Shown here piece after piece: positions 7,943 through 15,781 of a DNA stretch of 64,000 nucleotides. A program made the position numbers and the translations under genes. A model generated the notes under the pieces. That model worked only from the letters and a program-made list of their open reading frames with translations. It did no database searches and had not been told where the DNA came from. Position 1 is the first letter of the stretch. Each line of letters starts with the position of its first letter. Source of the DNA: Aquipluma nitroreducens (GTDB lineage: Bacteria > Bacteroidota > Bacteroidia > Bacteroidales > Prolixibacteraceae); contig NZ_AP018694.1 in assembly GCF_009689585.1 (NCBI RefSeq), positions 3,239,001 to 3,303,000 of the forward strand, in the 5' to 3' direction.

Positions 7943-10108
7943 ATGAAAAGAACAATTACTGCAATCATTACAATTCTAATTAGTCTGAATGTCTTTTCTC
8001 AAACAATAATCATGGGAAAAGTATCAGAGGAGAAAGGCGATGTTTTGCCTGGAGCCAGTGCCTATTTAAAAGGAACTTACGATGGGACAACAAGTAACGA
8101 AAATGGAGAATTCAAATTCAAAACCAGCAAAACAGGTCAATTTACTTTGGCGGTTGAGTTTATGGGTTTCGAACCTTTTTCCAGAATGCTGGAATTGAAG
8201 GGCGATACCATCAGGATAAATGTGGAGCTAAAAGAAGCTTTTAACCAGCTAAATGCCGTTACAATCACAGCCGGAACTTTTGAGGCAGGCGATAAAAAGC
8301 GTGCAGTTACCATTACTCCGCGCGACATGGTAACTACTGCCGGTGCTGCAGGCGATGTTTACGGAGCATTGCAGTCGCTTCCGGGAACAACGACCAACGG
8401 CGAATCAGGTCGTTTGTTTGTTAAAGGTGGTGATAGTGAAGAATCGCAAACCTATATTGATGGGGCGCTGGTTTCGGTTCCGTACAATTCGTCGGCTCCA
8501 AATATGGCCACACGCGGACGTTTCAGTCCGTTCATGTTTAAAGGAACGATGTTCAGCACAGGCGGTTATTCGGCCGAATATGGGCAGGCGCTTTCGTCGG
8601 TTTTGCTGCTCAACACCAACGATATGCCCGAAGAAGACCAGTTGGATTTGTCGTTTTTGATGGTTGGCGTTGAGGCTGCCGGAACCAAAAAATGGAATTC
8701 AGGAGCAATAACCGGAACGTTGAGTTACAACAACCTGAAGCCATACATGAGCCTGGTGCCACAAAATTACCATTGGACCGACGAGCCGGAATCGACGAAC
8801 GGCGCAATTAGTTTCCGCCAGAAGACCAGCAAAACAGGTATGTTTAAGTTCTATTCGAGTCTGGATAATGGCAGTTTTACTGTCAGTCAGAAAAACTTGG
8901 ATGCGGGCGGACAGTTGACCGATTACAAACTGGCAAACGACAATGTTTTTATGAATGCCTCGTGGAACGACAAACTCGGCGAAAAGTGGGCGATCAGCTC
9001 AGCCGCTTCGTTCACCAACAACAAAGACGATATTCATTTCGACCAAACTCATGTGGTCAAAAAGATTCAGGCAAATTACCTGAAATCAACACTGTCGTAC
9101 CCGTTCAGCGAAAAGTTTATCCTGAAATTTGGCGGTGAGTTATTTGCCAAAACCTTCTCGCAAGATGCACAGATTGGTAGCGAGATACACAACAACAGCT
9201 TTACCAATCATACCTTTTCAGGATTTACTGAAGCGCAGGTTTATGCCTCCTCGAAGTTTGTGACCCGTATTGGTGCACGTGTTGAATACTCCGATTACCT
9301 GAACAGCTTTAACTTCGCGCCTCGCTTATCAACAGCCTACAAGATCTCAGATAAAAGCCAATTCTCGGTGGCATACGGTTGGTTCTACCAAAATCCGGTT
9401 GACAATTATCTGCTTTACACCAACCGAATTAAACCCGAACGCGCCGATCATTATACATTTAGTTTTCAGTCGTCGGCCAACGACCGAACCATCAAAGCGG
9501 AACTGTATTACAAAGATTACCGCAATCTGGTTAAATTCACGGGTGGCGAATTTTATCTGCCAACCAGCTACAACAACTTCGGAAGTGGATATGCCAAAGG
9601 TCTTGATCTGTTTTGGAGAGATAAAAAGTCGATCAAAGGTGGCGATTACTGGATTTCGTATTCTTTTGTAGATGCCAAACGCGATTACCGCAATTTCCCG
9701 CACGAAGCCATTCCGTCGTTTACCAGCAAGCACAATTTGTCAATCGTATATAAGCATTGGATTGGAAGCCTCAGGTCTTATCCTGGCGTCAACTTTAAAT
9801 ATTCGTCGCCACGTGTTTACAACGATCCAAATTCGTCGGTTTTTAATGGCGAAAAGATGTTGCCTTACCGAAGTCTGGATATGAGCTGGAGTTTCCTATA
9901 CCGCCAGAACATCATTTTTTACTTTGCGGCCAATAATATCACTGGCTTTAAAAATGAGTTTGGCCGTACCTATGCCAGTACTCCTGATGTTTCAGGAAAC
10001 TACACGAGTGCGGCTGTTGAACCCAGTTCGAACCGCTTTTTTGTGTTGGGTTGTTTCATCACCCTGACCCGAAAAGGAAGTGCAAATCAGTTGGATAAGA
10101 TAAATTAA
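7943..10108 (+). CDS. TonB-dependent receptor with carboxypeptidase-like N-terminal domain
   Basis: Outer-membrane receptor of 721 residues: signal peptide (MKRTITAIITILISLNVFSQ), a carboxypeptidase-regulatory-like beta-sandwich (about 22-110, with the LPGASAYLKGTYDGTTSNENG signature), then a plug domain (about 110-230, LFVKGGDSEESQTYIDGALV) and a beta-barrel ending in an aromatic-rich strand. ATG 7943 gives a clean signal peptide; ATG 7919 would add eight polar residues. There is no SusD-like partner. The next genes are a secreted helical protein and a LytS/LytTR pair, which suggests a co-regulated import or sensing unit. The ligand is unknown. Confidence 0.92.
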   Translation: MKRTITAIITILISLNVFSQTIIMGKVSEEKGDVLPGASAYLKGTYDGTTSNENGEFKFKTSKTGQFTLAVEFMGFEPFSRMLELKGDTIRINVELKEAFNQLNAVTITAGTFEAGDKKRAVTITPRDMVTTAGAAGDVYGALQSLPGTTTNGESGRLFVKGGDSEESQTYIDGALVSVPYNSSAPNMATRGRFSPFMFKGTMFSTGGYSAEYGQALSSVLLLNTNDMPEEDQLDLSFLMVGVEAAGTKKWNSGAITGTLSYNNLKPYMSLVPQNYHWTDEPESTNGAISFRQKTSKTGMFKFYSSLDNGSFTVSQKNLDAGGQLTDYKLANDNVFMNASWNDKLGEKWAISSAASFTNNKDDIHFDQTHVVKKIQANYLKSTLSYPFSEKFILKFGGELFAKTFSQDAQIGSEIHNNSFTNHTFSGFTEAQVYASSKFVTRIGARVEYSDYLNSFNFAPRLSTAYKISDKSQFSVAYGWFYQNPVDNYLLYTNRIKPERADHYTFSFQSSANDRTIKAELYYKDYRNLVKFTGGEFYLPTSYNNFGSGYAKGLDLFWRDKKSIKGGDYWISYSFVDAKRDYRNFPHEAIPSFTSKHNLSIVYKHWIGSLRSYPGVNFKYSSPRVYNDPNSSVFNGEKMLPYRSLDMSWSFLYRQNIIFYFAANNITGFKNEFGRTYASTPDVSGNYTSAAVEPSSNRFFVLGCFITLTRKGSANQLDKIN

Positions 10109-10235
10109 GTTTACAGTATTCAGTCGTAGTGGTAAAAATGTTACGAGTTGCGTGATGCGTGTTAAAAGCCACCCGTAACTCGAAACCTGTAACCCGAAAC
10201 AACTTTTAAAACGTTTAACCTTAAATAATTACATC
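10109..10235 (+). repeat. Word-palindrome intergenic repeat
   Basis: The gap holds TTTACAGTATTCAGTCGTAGTGG (words repeated at 10880-10945) and an inverted pair. The pair's left arm TTACGAGTTGCGTGATGCG (about 10141-10159) faces ACCCGTAACTCGAAACCTGTAACCCG (about 10171-10196). No gene or clear promoter is visible. Confidence 0.55.
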
Positions 10236-10874
10236 ATGAAAAAGATCATTTTATCAATTGCAGTAGTGTTGATTAGTTTAGTTTCAATGGCACAAAAGCC
10301 AGAGTATTATCAAACCATGGGCGAATCGCTCGGAGAATATGCAAATTGCAAAGGGGTTGCCGATTTTCAGGCTTTGGGAAACAAGTTTGAGATGATTGCC
10401 AATGTTGAAAAAACAGAGTGGTTGCCATTGTATTACCATGCGCATTGTTACATCCTGATGAGTTTTATGGAACAGGATGCCGCAAAAAAAGACAGTTATT
10501 TAGATGTGGCTGAAAAATCGGTCAACAAATTGATTGAAATGGCTCCAACCGAAGCCGAAGTTTTTGTATTACAGGCTTTTTACCTAACCGGACGTTTGGT
10601 GGTAAACCCAGTGGAACGCGGTCAGGAATACAGTGGTTTGGTTGGTCAGGCCAACGGAAAAGCGCTGGCAATCGACCCTTCCAATCCGCGCGCTAAAATG
10701 ATGAAAATTCAAATGGACATGGGCGCAGCTCCTTATATGGGATTAGATCCAAAATCATTCTGTCCGCAAGCAAAAGAATTGTTAGCCAGTTGGGATAATT
10801 TCAAACCAAAATCGCCGCTGTATCCGAATTGGGGAAAAGATCAGGTTGCCGGAATCGTGAAACGATGTGAATAG
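10236..10874 (+). CDS. Secreted TPR-like helical protein of unknown function
   Basis: A 212-residue protein with a typical signal peptide (MKKIILSIAVVLISLVSMAQ, cleavage before QKP). It is otherwise helical with TPR-like spacing (YYHAHCYILMSF, AEKSVNKLIEMAP, NGKALAIDPSNPRAKMMKIQ). It contains four or five cysteines in the mature part, including C17-type and C-terminal ones that could pair in the periplasm. It sits between a TonB receptor and a LytS kinase on the same strand, so a periplasmic accessory role is inferred. The specific function is not recognised. Confidence 0.75.
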   Translation: MKKIILSIAVVLISLVSMAQKPEYYQTMGESLGEYANCKGVADFQALGNKFEMIANVEKTEWLPLYYHAHCYILMSFMEQDAAKKDSYLDVAEKSVNKLIEMAPTEAEVFVLQAFYLTGRLVVNPVERGQEYSGLVGQANGKALAIDPSNPRAKMMKIQMDMGAAPYMGLDPKSFCPQAKELLASWDNFKPKSPLYPNWGKDQVAGIVKRCE

Positions 10875-10950
10875 AAAAGTGTTTAGTCGCAGTGACTGGT
10901 GTTCAGAAAAGAATTCTGGTTACTGTGACTGACCACTGTTTCCTTTTTCC
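10875..10950 (+). repeat. Word-palindrome intergenic repeat (AGTCGCAGTGACTG-type)
   Basis: AGTGTTTAGTCGCAGTGACTGGTGTTCAG (about 10879-10907) faces CTGGTTACTGTGACTGACCACTGTTTCC (about 10916-10943), forming a long imperfect stem made from the words CAGTGACTG/CAGTCACAG. A pyrimidine-rich tract follows. It could act as a terminator before the kinase gene. Confidence 0.55.
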
Positions 10951-11003
10951 TCGATTTATCTTTACTTTACAAAACACAACAAACATTAAAATTCATCAAA
11001 CCA

Positions 11004-12047
11004 ATGAGGTCTCTTGAAATAGGAAGAAAAAGGCGAAGGCCAATTGTCTATATTTTGGGTAGTTCTGCCATAAGTGTTTTCTTGCTTGTGGCATTTATGC
11101 AGGGTGCACTTTCCAGTTGGCAAAATTTCTTATCCGGCTTTTTCTGGGGGTTTAGTATCAGTATTGCACAATGGGTCGGTTTGGAAATCGTATACCAATT
11201 AATCGATCGCCGGATTTCCTGGATCGAAACTCCTGTAAAAAAAGTATTCGTTCAGGTAATCTCTTTTTTAACCTATTCAGCTTCAGCATTTATTATCGTT
11301 CAGCTTGCCAATTATTACATCTGGCTGGGTATTTTACCATCCGAATCATGGAAATCGATTATTCGGTCACTTCCTTTTACTCTCCTGATTTCACTCGTTC
11401 TTTCACTGATATTTACTGCGATCGGATTTTTCTTTGCCTGGAAAAACGCTTTTCTTCAGGCTGAAAAGTTGAAAGTTGAAATGTTGGCGTACAAATACGA
11501 ATCGCTACGCAACCAGATCAATCCCCATTTCCTGTTCAACAGCCTGAATGTGTTGAGCGATCTGGTGTACGACGATCAGGCGATGGCGGTAAAGTTTATC
11601 AGACAACTCAGCGACTTGTTTCGTTACGTTCTTGATAGTCGCGATAAGGAACTGGTTCCGCTTAAGGATGAGCTGGAATTTATCCGCTCGTTTACCTTTT
11701 TACTGAAAACGCGCTTCGAAGAAAAACTAAAGATTGATGTTGATGTTCAGGCCAATCCGGAAGAATATATTGTGCCGATGACTTTGCAATTGTTGATCGA
11801 AAATGCAGTAAAGCACAACGAAGTTTCCGAAGCGTTTCCACTCCGGATTTCGGTGCGGAAAGTGAACGATTGTTTGGAAGTAGAGAATAATTTACAACCC
11901 AAAAATGTAGGCGACGATTCGAAGAAAACCGGGCTGAAAAACATTACCCAGCAGTTTGCTTTCTTTTCTGAGAAGCCCATTAAAATTATTACTTCCGACG
12001 AGCGATACATGGTTCGGGTTCCTATCTTAAAATCGGTTGAGAAATGA
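11004..12047 (+). CDS. LytS-type sensor histidine kinase
   Basis: Membrane histidine kinase of the internal-region family (His_kinase, PF06580 type), 347 residues. Four membrane helices (about 14-34, 42-64, 82-105, 122-146) carry no recognisable extracellular sensor domain. The phosphoacceptor H175 lies in QINPHFLFNSLN, and the HATPase part shows LIENAVKHN and the GLKNI motif. It overlaps the next gene by 4 bp (ATGA), so kinase and regulator are translationally coupled. The signal is unknown. Confidence 0.93.
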   Translation: MRSLEIGRKRRRPIVYILGSSAISVFLLVAFMQGALSSWQNFLSGFFWGFSISIAQWVGLEIVYQLIDRRISWIETPVKKVFVQVISFLTYSASAFIIVQLANYYIWLGILPSESWKSIIRSLPFTLLISLVLSLIFTAIGFFFAWKNAFLQAEKLKVEMLAYKYESLRNQINPHFLFNSLNVLSDLVYDDQAMAVKFIRQLSDLFRYVLDSRDKELVPLKDELEFIRSFTFLLKTRFEEKLKIDVDVQANPEEYIVPMTLQLLIENAVKHNEVSEAFPLRISVRKVNDCLEVENNLQPKNVGDDSKKTGLKNITQQFAFFSEKPIKIITSDERYMVRVPILKSVEK

Positions 12048-12793
12048 AAGCTATAGTTTTTGAAGACGAAACACGTGCAGCCAATCATCTGGAACGATTG
12101 CTTGCCAGGGTTGCTCCTGAAATTTCAGTGCTTGCCAAGCTCGAATCGGTTCGCGATGCCGTGAAGTACCTGCAAAATAATCCGGAGCCGGAACTCATAT
12201 TTTCGGATATTCAGCTGGCCGATGGACTGAGTTTCGAAATTTACAAACAGGTTGAGGTGAGTTGCCCGATCATTTTTACCACCGCCTACGACCATTACGC
12301 TATCGAAGCTTTTAAGACCAACGGCATCGACTATTTACTGAAGCCAGTTGAAGAAGAGCGACTTCGTCAGGCCATTGATAAAGCCAAACATTTTTCGCCC
12401 GGGCTGGTGCTCGAAAAGCTGCTGGCAATGAATAGGCCAGTCGCAGAAAAAGCTTATAAATCGCGGTTTATGGTGAAAGTGGGCGACAAAATAAAAAGCG
12501 TTCCGGTGGAGGAAATTTTAGTGTTTTACAGTCAGGAGAAAGCCAGCTTTATTCGCACCACCGATACACATACCTATTGCATCGACTATGCCCTCGACCA
12601 GTTGGAACCCATGCTCGATCCGGAGAAATACTTCCGCATCAACCGCAAATACATTGTTGCCATTGATGCCTGTACCAACATTCTGGCGTGGACAAACTCG
12701 CGCCTCCGCCTGAAGATTGAAGGGATTGATGACTCCGATATTATTGTTGCAAGGGAACGGGTGGTGGAGTTTAAGAGTTGGCTGGATCGATAA
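12044..12793 (+). CDS. LytTR-family response regulator
   Basis: The 249-residue cognate regulator of the kinase encoded just upstream. The receiver domain (1-115) has acidic residues E7/D8, phosphoacceptor D55 (FSDIQLADG) and K100 (YLLKPV). The DNA-binding LytTR domain (about 145-245) contains SVPVEEILVFYSQEKASFI and the FRINRKYIV segment. Likely targets include the receptor operon immediately upstream, by neighbourhood only. Confidence 0.94.
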   Translation: MKAIVFEDETRAANHLERLLARVAPEISVLAKLESVRDAVKYLQNNPEPELIFSDIQLADGLSFEIYKQVEVSCPIIFTTAYDHYAIEAFKTNGIDYLLKPVEEERLRQAIDKAKHFSPGLVLEKLLAMNRPVAEKAYKSRFMVKVGDKIKSVPVEEILVFYSQEKASFIRTTDTHTYCIDYALDQLEPMLDPEKYFRINRKYIVAIDACTNILAWTNSRLRLKIEGIDDSDIIVARERVVEFKSWLDR

Positions 12794-13045
12794 AAACGTT
12801 GCGAGTTGCGGGTTACATGTATCGGGTTGGGGCCTTCGGTTGGATATTTGAGTTGTAAAGATGTTTTTCAAATTACTCAATTAAGGATTACTGTTTTCTT
12901 TGCCCCGTTGGGGCTAAATATGAATAGCCCGGGGTAAAGTGAGGAACGAACGCCACCCCGGGGTGGGAATCGGAGTTGTTTCCCGTCCGCGCAGGAATGC
13001 AAGTCAGGAAGATGGTCTTTTCTCGGACGGAATGGCGGATATCTT
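12794..13045 (+). repeat. Compound intergenic repeat region (260 bp without a gene)
   Basis: Three repeat types lie in a row. First come GTTGCGAGTTGCGGGTTAC words at 12797-12816. Then come a GCCCCGTTGGGGC hairpin (12902-12914) and a CCCCGGGG-rich stretch to about 12970. Last is a block bounded by CCGTCCGCGCAG (12983-12994) and TCGGACGGAATGG (13023-13035), whose ends pair as CCGTCCG/CGGACGG. The last block recurs at 23024-23074. No gene is seen. Confidence 0.65.
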
Positions 13046-13060
13046 GATTTAAGCTAGTTT

Positions 13061-13222
13061 TTATTTGCTATCAATTGGATAATGAGTTTGCTCATATTCA
13101 TCAATCCTCTTTGCCAATTCATCAGCCTTTTCGCTCTCTGGTGTTCCGATTGGAGCATCGAAAATCTCTTGGAGACGTTTCAACGCAAAATTGTAATCTT
13201 CATCATTTTCGATCTTCATCAT
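13061..13222 (-). CDS. Short HigA-like antitoxin N-terminal region protein
   Basis: A 53-residue product starting at the ATG pair 13222/13219 (MMKIENDEDY). It resembles the helical N-terminal arm of Bacteroidota HigA-type antitoxins: ALKRLQEIFDAPIGTPESEK, then a Glu-rich helix and EQTHYPI. The helix-turn-helix domain that normally follows is missing, so it is either a stand-alone antitoxin-like protein or a remnant. It lies 20 nt after the 74-residue gene on the same strand. The resemblance is moderate; the toxin-antitoxin role is inference. Confidence 0.55.
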   Translation of the reverse strand: MMKIENDEDYNFALKRLQEIFDAPIGTPESEKADELAKRIDEYEQTHYPIDSK

Positions 13223-13242
13223 GGTTATGATTATAAATCTGA

Positions 13243-13467
13243 TTATTGGGCAAAATAGCAATATAGAATTGGATTTTCTCGACCACGTTCTGTTATTTTT
13301 TCCATTAATACCATTACATATGGATATGACGGTTCGTTTTTATAAAGGATCGGATATGATCCGTTTACGTAAGCTTCAATGTGATTGATACTTTCTGATT
13401 CACAAAGAAATTGTCCAGATACTTTTTCTGCCAGACATTCATAAGCAACATACATATTTTTTCTCAT
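13243..13467 (-). CDS. 74-residue protein of unknown function, possible toxin partner
   Basis: A small soluble protein with an alternating hydrophobic beta-like pattern (SYPYVMVLMEKITERGRENPILYCYFAQ at the C-terminus). I do not recognise the family. The start ATG (13467) is 2 nt after the stop of the upstream membrane protein, and the HigA-like gene follows after 20 nt, so all three are probably co-transcribed and translationally linked. Size and position next to an antitoxin-like protein would suit a toxin, but no catalytic motif is evident. Confidence 0.55.
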   Translation of the reverse strand: MRKNMYVAYECLAEKVSGQFLCESESINHIEAYVNGSYPILYKNEPSYPYVMVLMEKITERGRENPILYCYFAQ

Positions 13468-13469
13468 AA

Positions 13470-14072
13470 CTATTTCATGGCATTAATGATAGATTGATTT
13501 AAGAATATTTCCTCCTCCTTTATTTCAACATGGTCAAATATATTTTCATCTAATTCTTGCAATCTAATATTGCCAAGTCTCCTGGGATCATCATGGTCGA
13601 ATCGATGTGAAAGGAATTTACTTCCCATATATTCAATTATTGAATCCAACTTATTGCTATATTTTTTAAATCCTTTTTCAAAGAGTTCTGGATTATTGAA
13701 TATAAATGATTCATTCAGAAGTATATTAAGTTGAAAAACCAATAATTCAGTGTTTATCACATATTCAGAATACAAAAGATCAGTATTGTGATATTTCCAG
13801 AAATTGCCAGTTAAATATTGTATTTCACGTCTAATTTTTTGTTGATCTTGATATTTTGCAGTCTGTTTTGTTACCTCATATACAAAAGTCGCAATTAGCG
13901 AGGTTGCCAATAGAGACAGCAGTGCAATGAATACAGAACCAGCAGAATACCACTGCTCTGGATCACTAGATAGTCCATCTGAAAATTTATATAAGAACAT
14001 TCCAAGCGAAAGGATTAAAAAGACAAAAACAAAAGACGTTAGAATTAATAAAAAACATTTTAAAAGTTTCAT
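13470..14072 (-). CDS. Two-helix membrane protein with cytoplasmic helical domain, candidate defence effector
   Basis: A 200-residue protein. Helix 1 (about residues 5-28) and helix 2 (about 45-68) flank a short loop (SDGLSSDPEQWY), and a roughly 130-residue charged alpha-helical domain follows (coiled-coil-like QTAKYQDQQKIRREIQYLTGNFWKYH). This layout resembles putative phage abortive-infection membrane proteins, but I see no diagnostic motif. Base composition is clearly AT-richer than the neighbouring genes, suggesting transfer. It is first in a tight three-gene cassette with the two small genes at 13061-13467. Confidence 0.6.
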   Translation of the reverse strand: MKLLKCFLLILTSFVFVFLILSLGMFLYKFSDGLSSDPEQWYSAGSVFIALLSLLATSLIATFVYEVTKQTAKYQDQQKIRREIQYLTGNFWKYHNTDLLYSEYVINTELLVFQLNILLNESFIFNNPELFEKGFKKYSNKLDSIIEYMGSKFLSHRFDHDDPRRLGNIRLQELDENIFDHVEIKEEEIFLNQSIINAMK

Positions 14073-14219
14073 GTGAAATTAAAATTTAGTGTTTTGTAAA
14101 TTTACTAATAATAAATGACTTCGTTTCCCGGGTGACTCCCATGTAAGCACATTAAGAATGAAAAGTTTTAACATTATAATGTCAACAAAATCAATAAATT
14201 AATGTCATTTAAAACAAAA

Positions 14220-14246
14220 ATTCCATCCTCTTTCGAAGAATGGAAT
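14220..14246 (-). terminator. Terminator of the M20 peptidase gene
   Basis: ATTCCAT (14220-14226) pairs with ATGGAAT (14240-14246), with inner pairs CTT/AAG. On the minus strand the stem is followed by TTTTTGTTTT. It lies about 75 nt past the peptidase stop. Confidence 0.7.
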
Positions 14247-14283
14247 CTCTTTTAATTTTAAAAATATTGGCAACCCACTGACC

Positions 14284-14322
14284 TAAGCTTTCCCCCATCG
14301 GGGGAACGGGAAGGGGGCTTCT
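14284..14322 (-). repeat. C/G-tract intergenic repeat abutting the M20 stop codon
   Basis: Read on the minus strand it begins right after the stop codon as AAGCCCCCTTCCCGTTCCCCC and continues GATGGGGGAAAGCTT, giving CCCCC/GGGGG and AAGC/GCTT pairings. The wording is related to the elements at 7219 and 30561. Confidence 0.55.
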
Positions 14323-15688
14323 ATTTGATCTCGGCAAAATACTTGTAAAACAATGGTATTGTGCGGATTCCATTGTAGAATTGTTCCAACGGGAAGTTCT
14401 CATTGGGTGAGTGAATGGCATCCGAATCCAGACCAAAGCCCATTAGAATTGATTTGATGCCCAGCACTTTCTCGAACGTAGAAATAATGGGAATACTTCC
14501 GCCGCTGCGAACCGGAACTGGTCGTTTGCCATAGGTGTCGAGATAGGCTTTTTCGGCAGCCTGATAAGCCGGAACGGTGATCGGGCAACCGTAAGCTTGT
14601 CCGCCGTGCAGCGAAGTCACTTCAACCTTTACGCTTTTTGGAGCGATGCTTTCGAAGTGCTCTTTAAATAAAACGGCAATCTTTTCATGATCCTGATTGG
14701 GCACCAGACGGGTTGAAATCTTGGCAAAAGCTTTCGATGGCATTACTGTTTTGGCGCCTTCGCCCATATAGCCACCCCAAATGCCGCAAACATCGAAACT
14801 TGGGCGAATTCCAGTGCGTTCGGTTGTTGAAAAACCTTCTTCACCGGAAACTTCATCGACAGCAATCGATTTTTTGTATGTTTCAAGATTAAAAGGAGCC
14901 TGCGCCAACAAGGCGCGTTCTTCAGCAGAAATATCAAGTACATCGTCGTAAAATCCGGGAATGGTAATCTTGCCTTTTTCGTCGGTCATTTGTGCAATTA
15001 GTTTGGCGAGCACATTGATTGGGTTGGCAACTGCGCCACCGTACAGACCGGAGTGCAAATCGCGGTTTGGCCCGGTAACCTCAACCTGCCAGTATGCCAA
15101 TCCGCGCAATCCGGTGGTAATTGACGGCATGTCGCGGGCAATCATCGATGTGTCGGAAACCAGGATGATATCGGCTTTCAGCATTTCTTTGTGCTGCTCG
15201 CACCATTTGCCCAAATTAGGTGAACCAATTTCCTCCTCGCCTTCAATCATGAATTTTACGTTACAAGGAAGCGTATGAGTGCGAACCATCAGTTCGAAGG
15301 CTTTAGCGTGCATAAAACTTTGCCCTTTGTTGTCTTCGGCGCCCCGTCCCCAGATTTTTCCGTCACGGATTTCAGGTTCAAACGGAGGAGAAGTCCATAA
15401 ATTAATCGGGTCAACTGGCATCACATCCATGTGCCCATAAATCAAAACTGTTGGTTTGGTTGGGTCGATGATCTTCTCGCCGTACGTTACCGGATTTCCG
15501 TCCGACTCATAAACTTCAGCACGGTCGGCTCCGGCTTCAAGCAAAAGTTTTTTCCAATATTCAGCAGCTTTCAGCATATCCGATTTATTTTCAGCAATTG
15601 AGCTGACTGACGGAATTTGGATTAAACCGAATAATTCTTTCAAAAAACGGTCTTTGTTTTCTTCGATGTACTGTTCAATGTATGTCAT
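14321..15688 (-). CDS. M20-family metallo-dipeptidase
   Basis: Zinc-dependent dipeptidase/carboxypeptidase of 455 residues, cytosolic. The metal and catalytic motifs are all present: GHMDVMPV (first His and catalytic Asp), GRGAEDNKGQ (bridging Asp), IEGEEEIGS (catalytic Glu pair) and a C-terminal FGLDSDAIHSPNE with the last His. A lid domain lies between (about 200-370). Length is normal for the CNDP-type subgroup that hydrolyses short peptides. Confidence 0.94.
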   Translation of the reverse strand: MTYIEQYIEENKDRFLKELFGLIQIPSVSSIAENKSDMLKAAEYWKKLLLEAGADRAEVYESDGNPVTYGEKIIDPTKPTVLIYGHMDVMPVDPINLWTSPPFEPEIRDGKIWGRGAEDNKGQSFMHAKAFELMVRTHTLPCNVKFMIEGEEEIGSPNLGKWCEQHKEMLKADIILVSDTSMIARDMPSITTGLRGLAYWQVEVTGPNRDLHSGLYGGAVANPINVLAKLIAQMTDEKGKITIPGFYDDVLDISAEERALLAQAPFNLETYKKSIAVDEVSGEEGFSTTERTGIRPSFDVCGIWGGYMGEGAKTVMPSKAFAKISTRLVPNQDHEKIAVLFKEHFESIAPKSVKVEVTSLHGGQAYGCPITVPAYQAAEKAYLDTYGKRPVPVRSGGSIPIISTFEKVLGIKSILMGFGLDSDAIHSPNENFPLEQFYNGIRTIPLFYKYFAEIK

Positions 15689-15781
15689 AATTTAATTTTG
15701 AATGTTTCAAGTTCAGAAAAATAAAGTTTTCAAATCAGAATAAACAGAAGGATTGTCATATTAAGCCAATTCATGCCTGGG

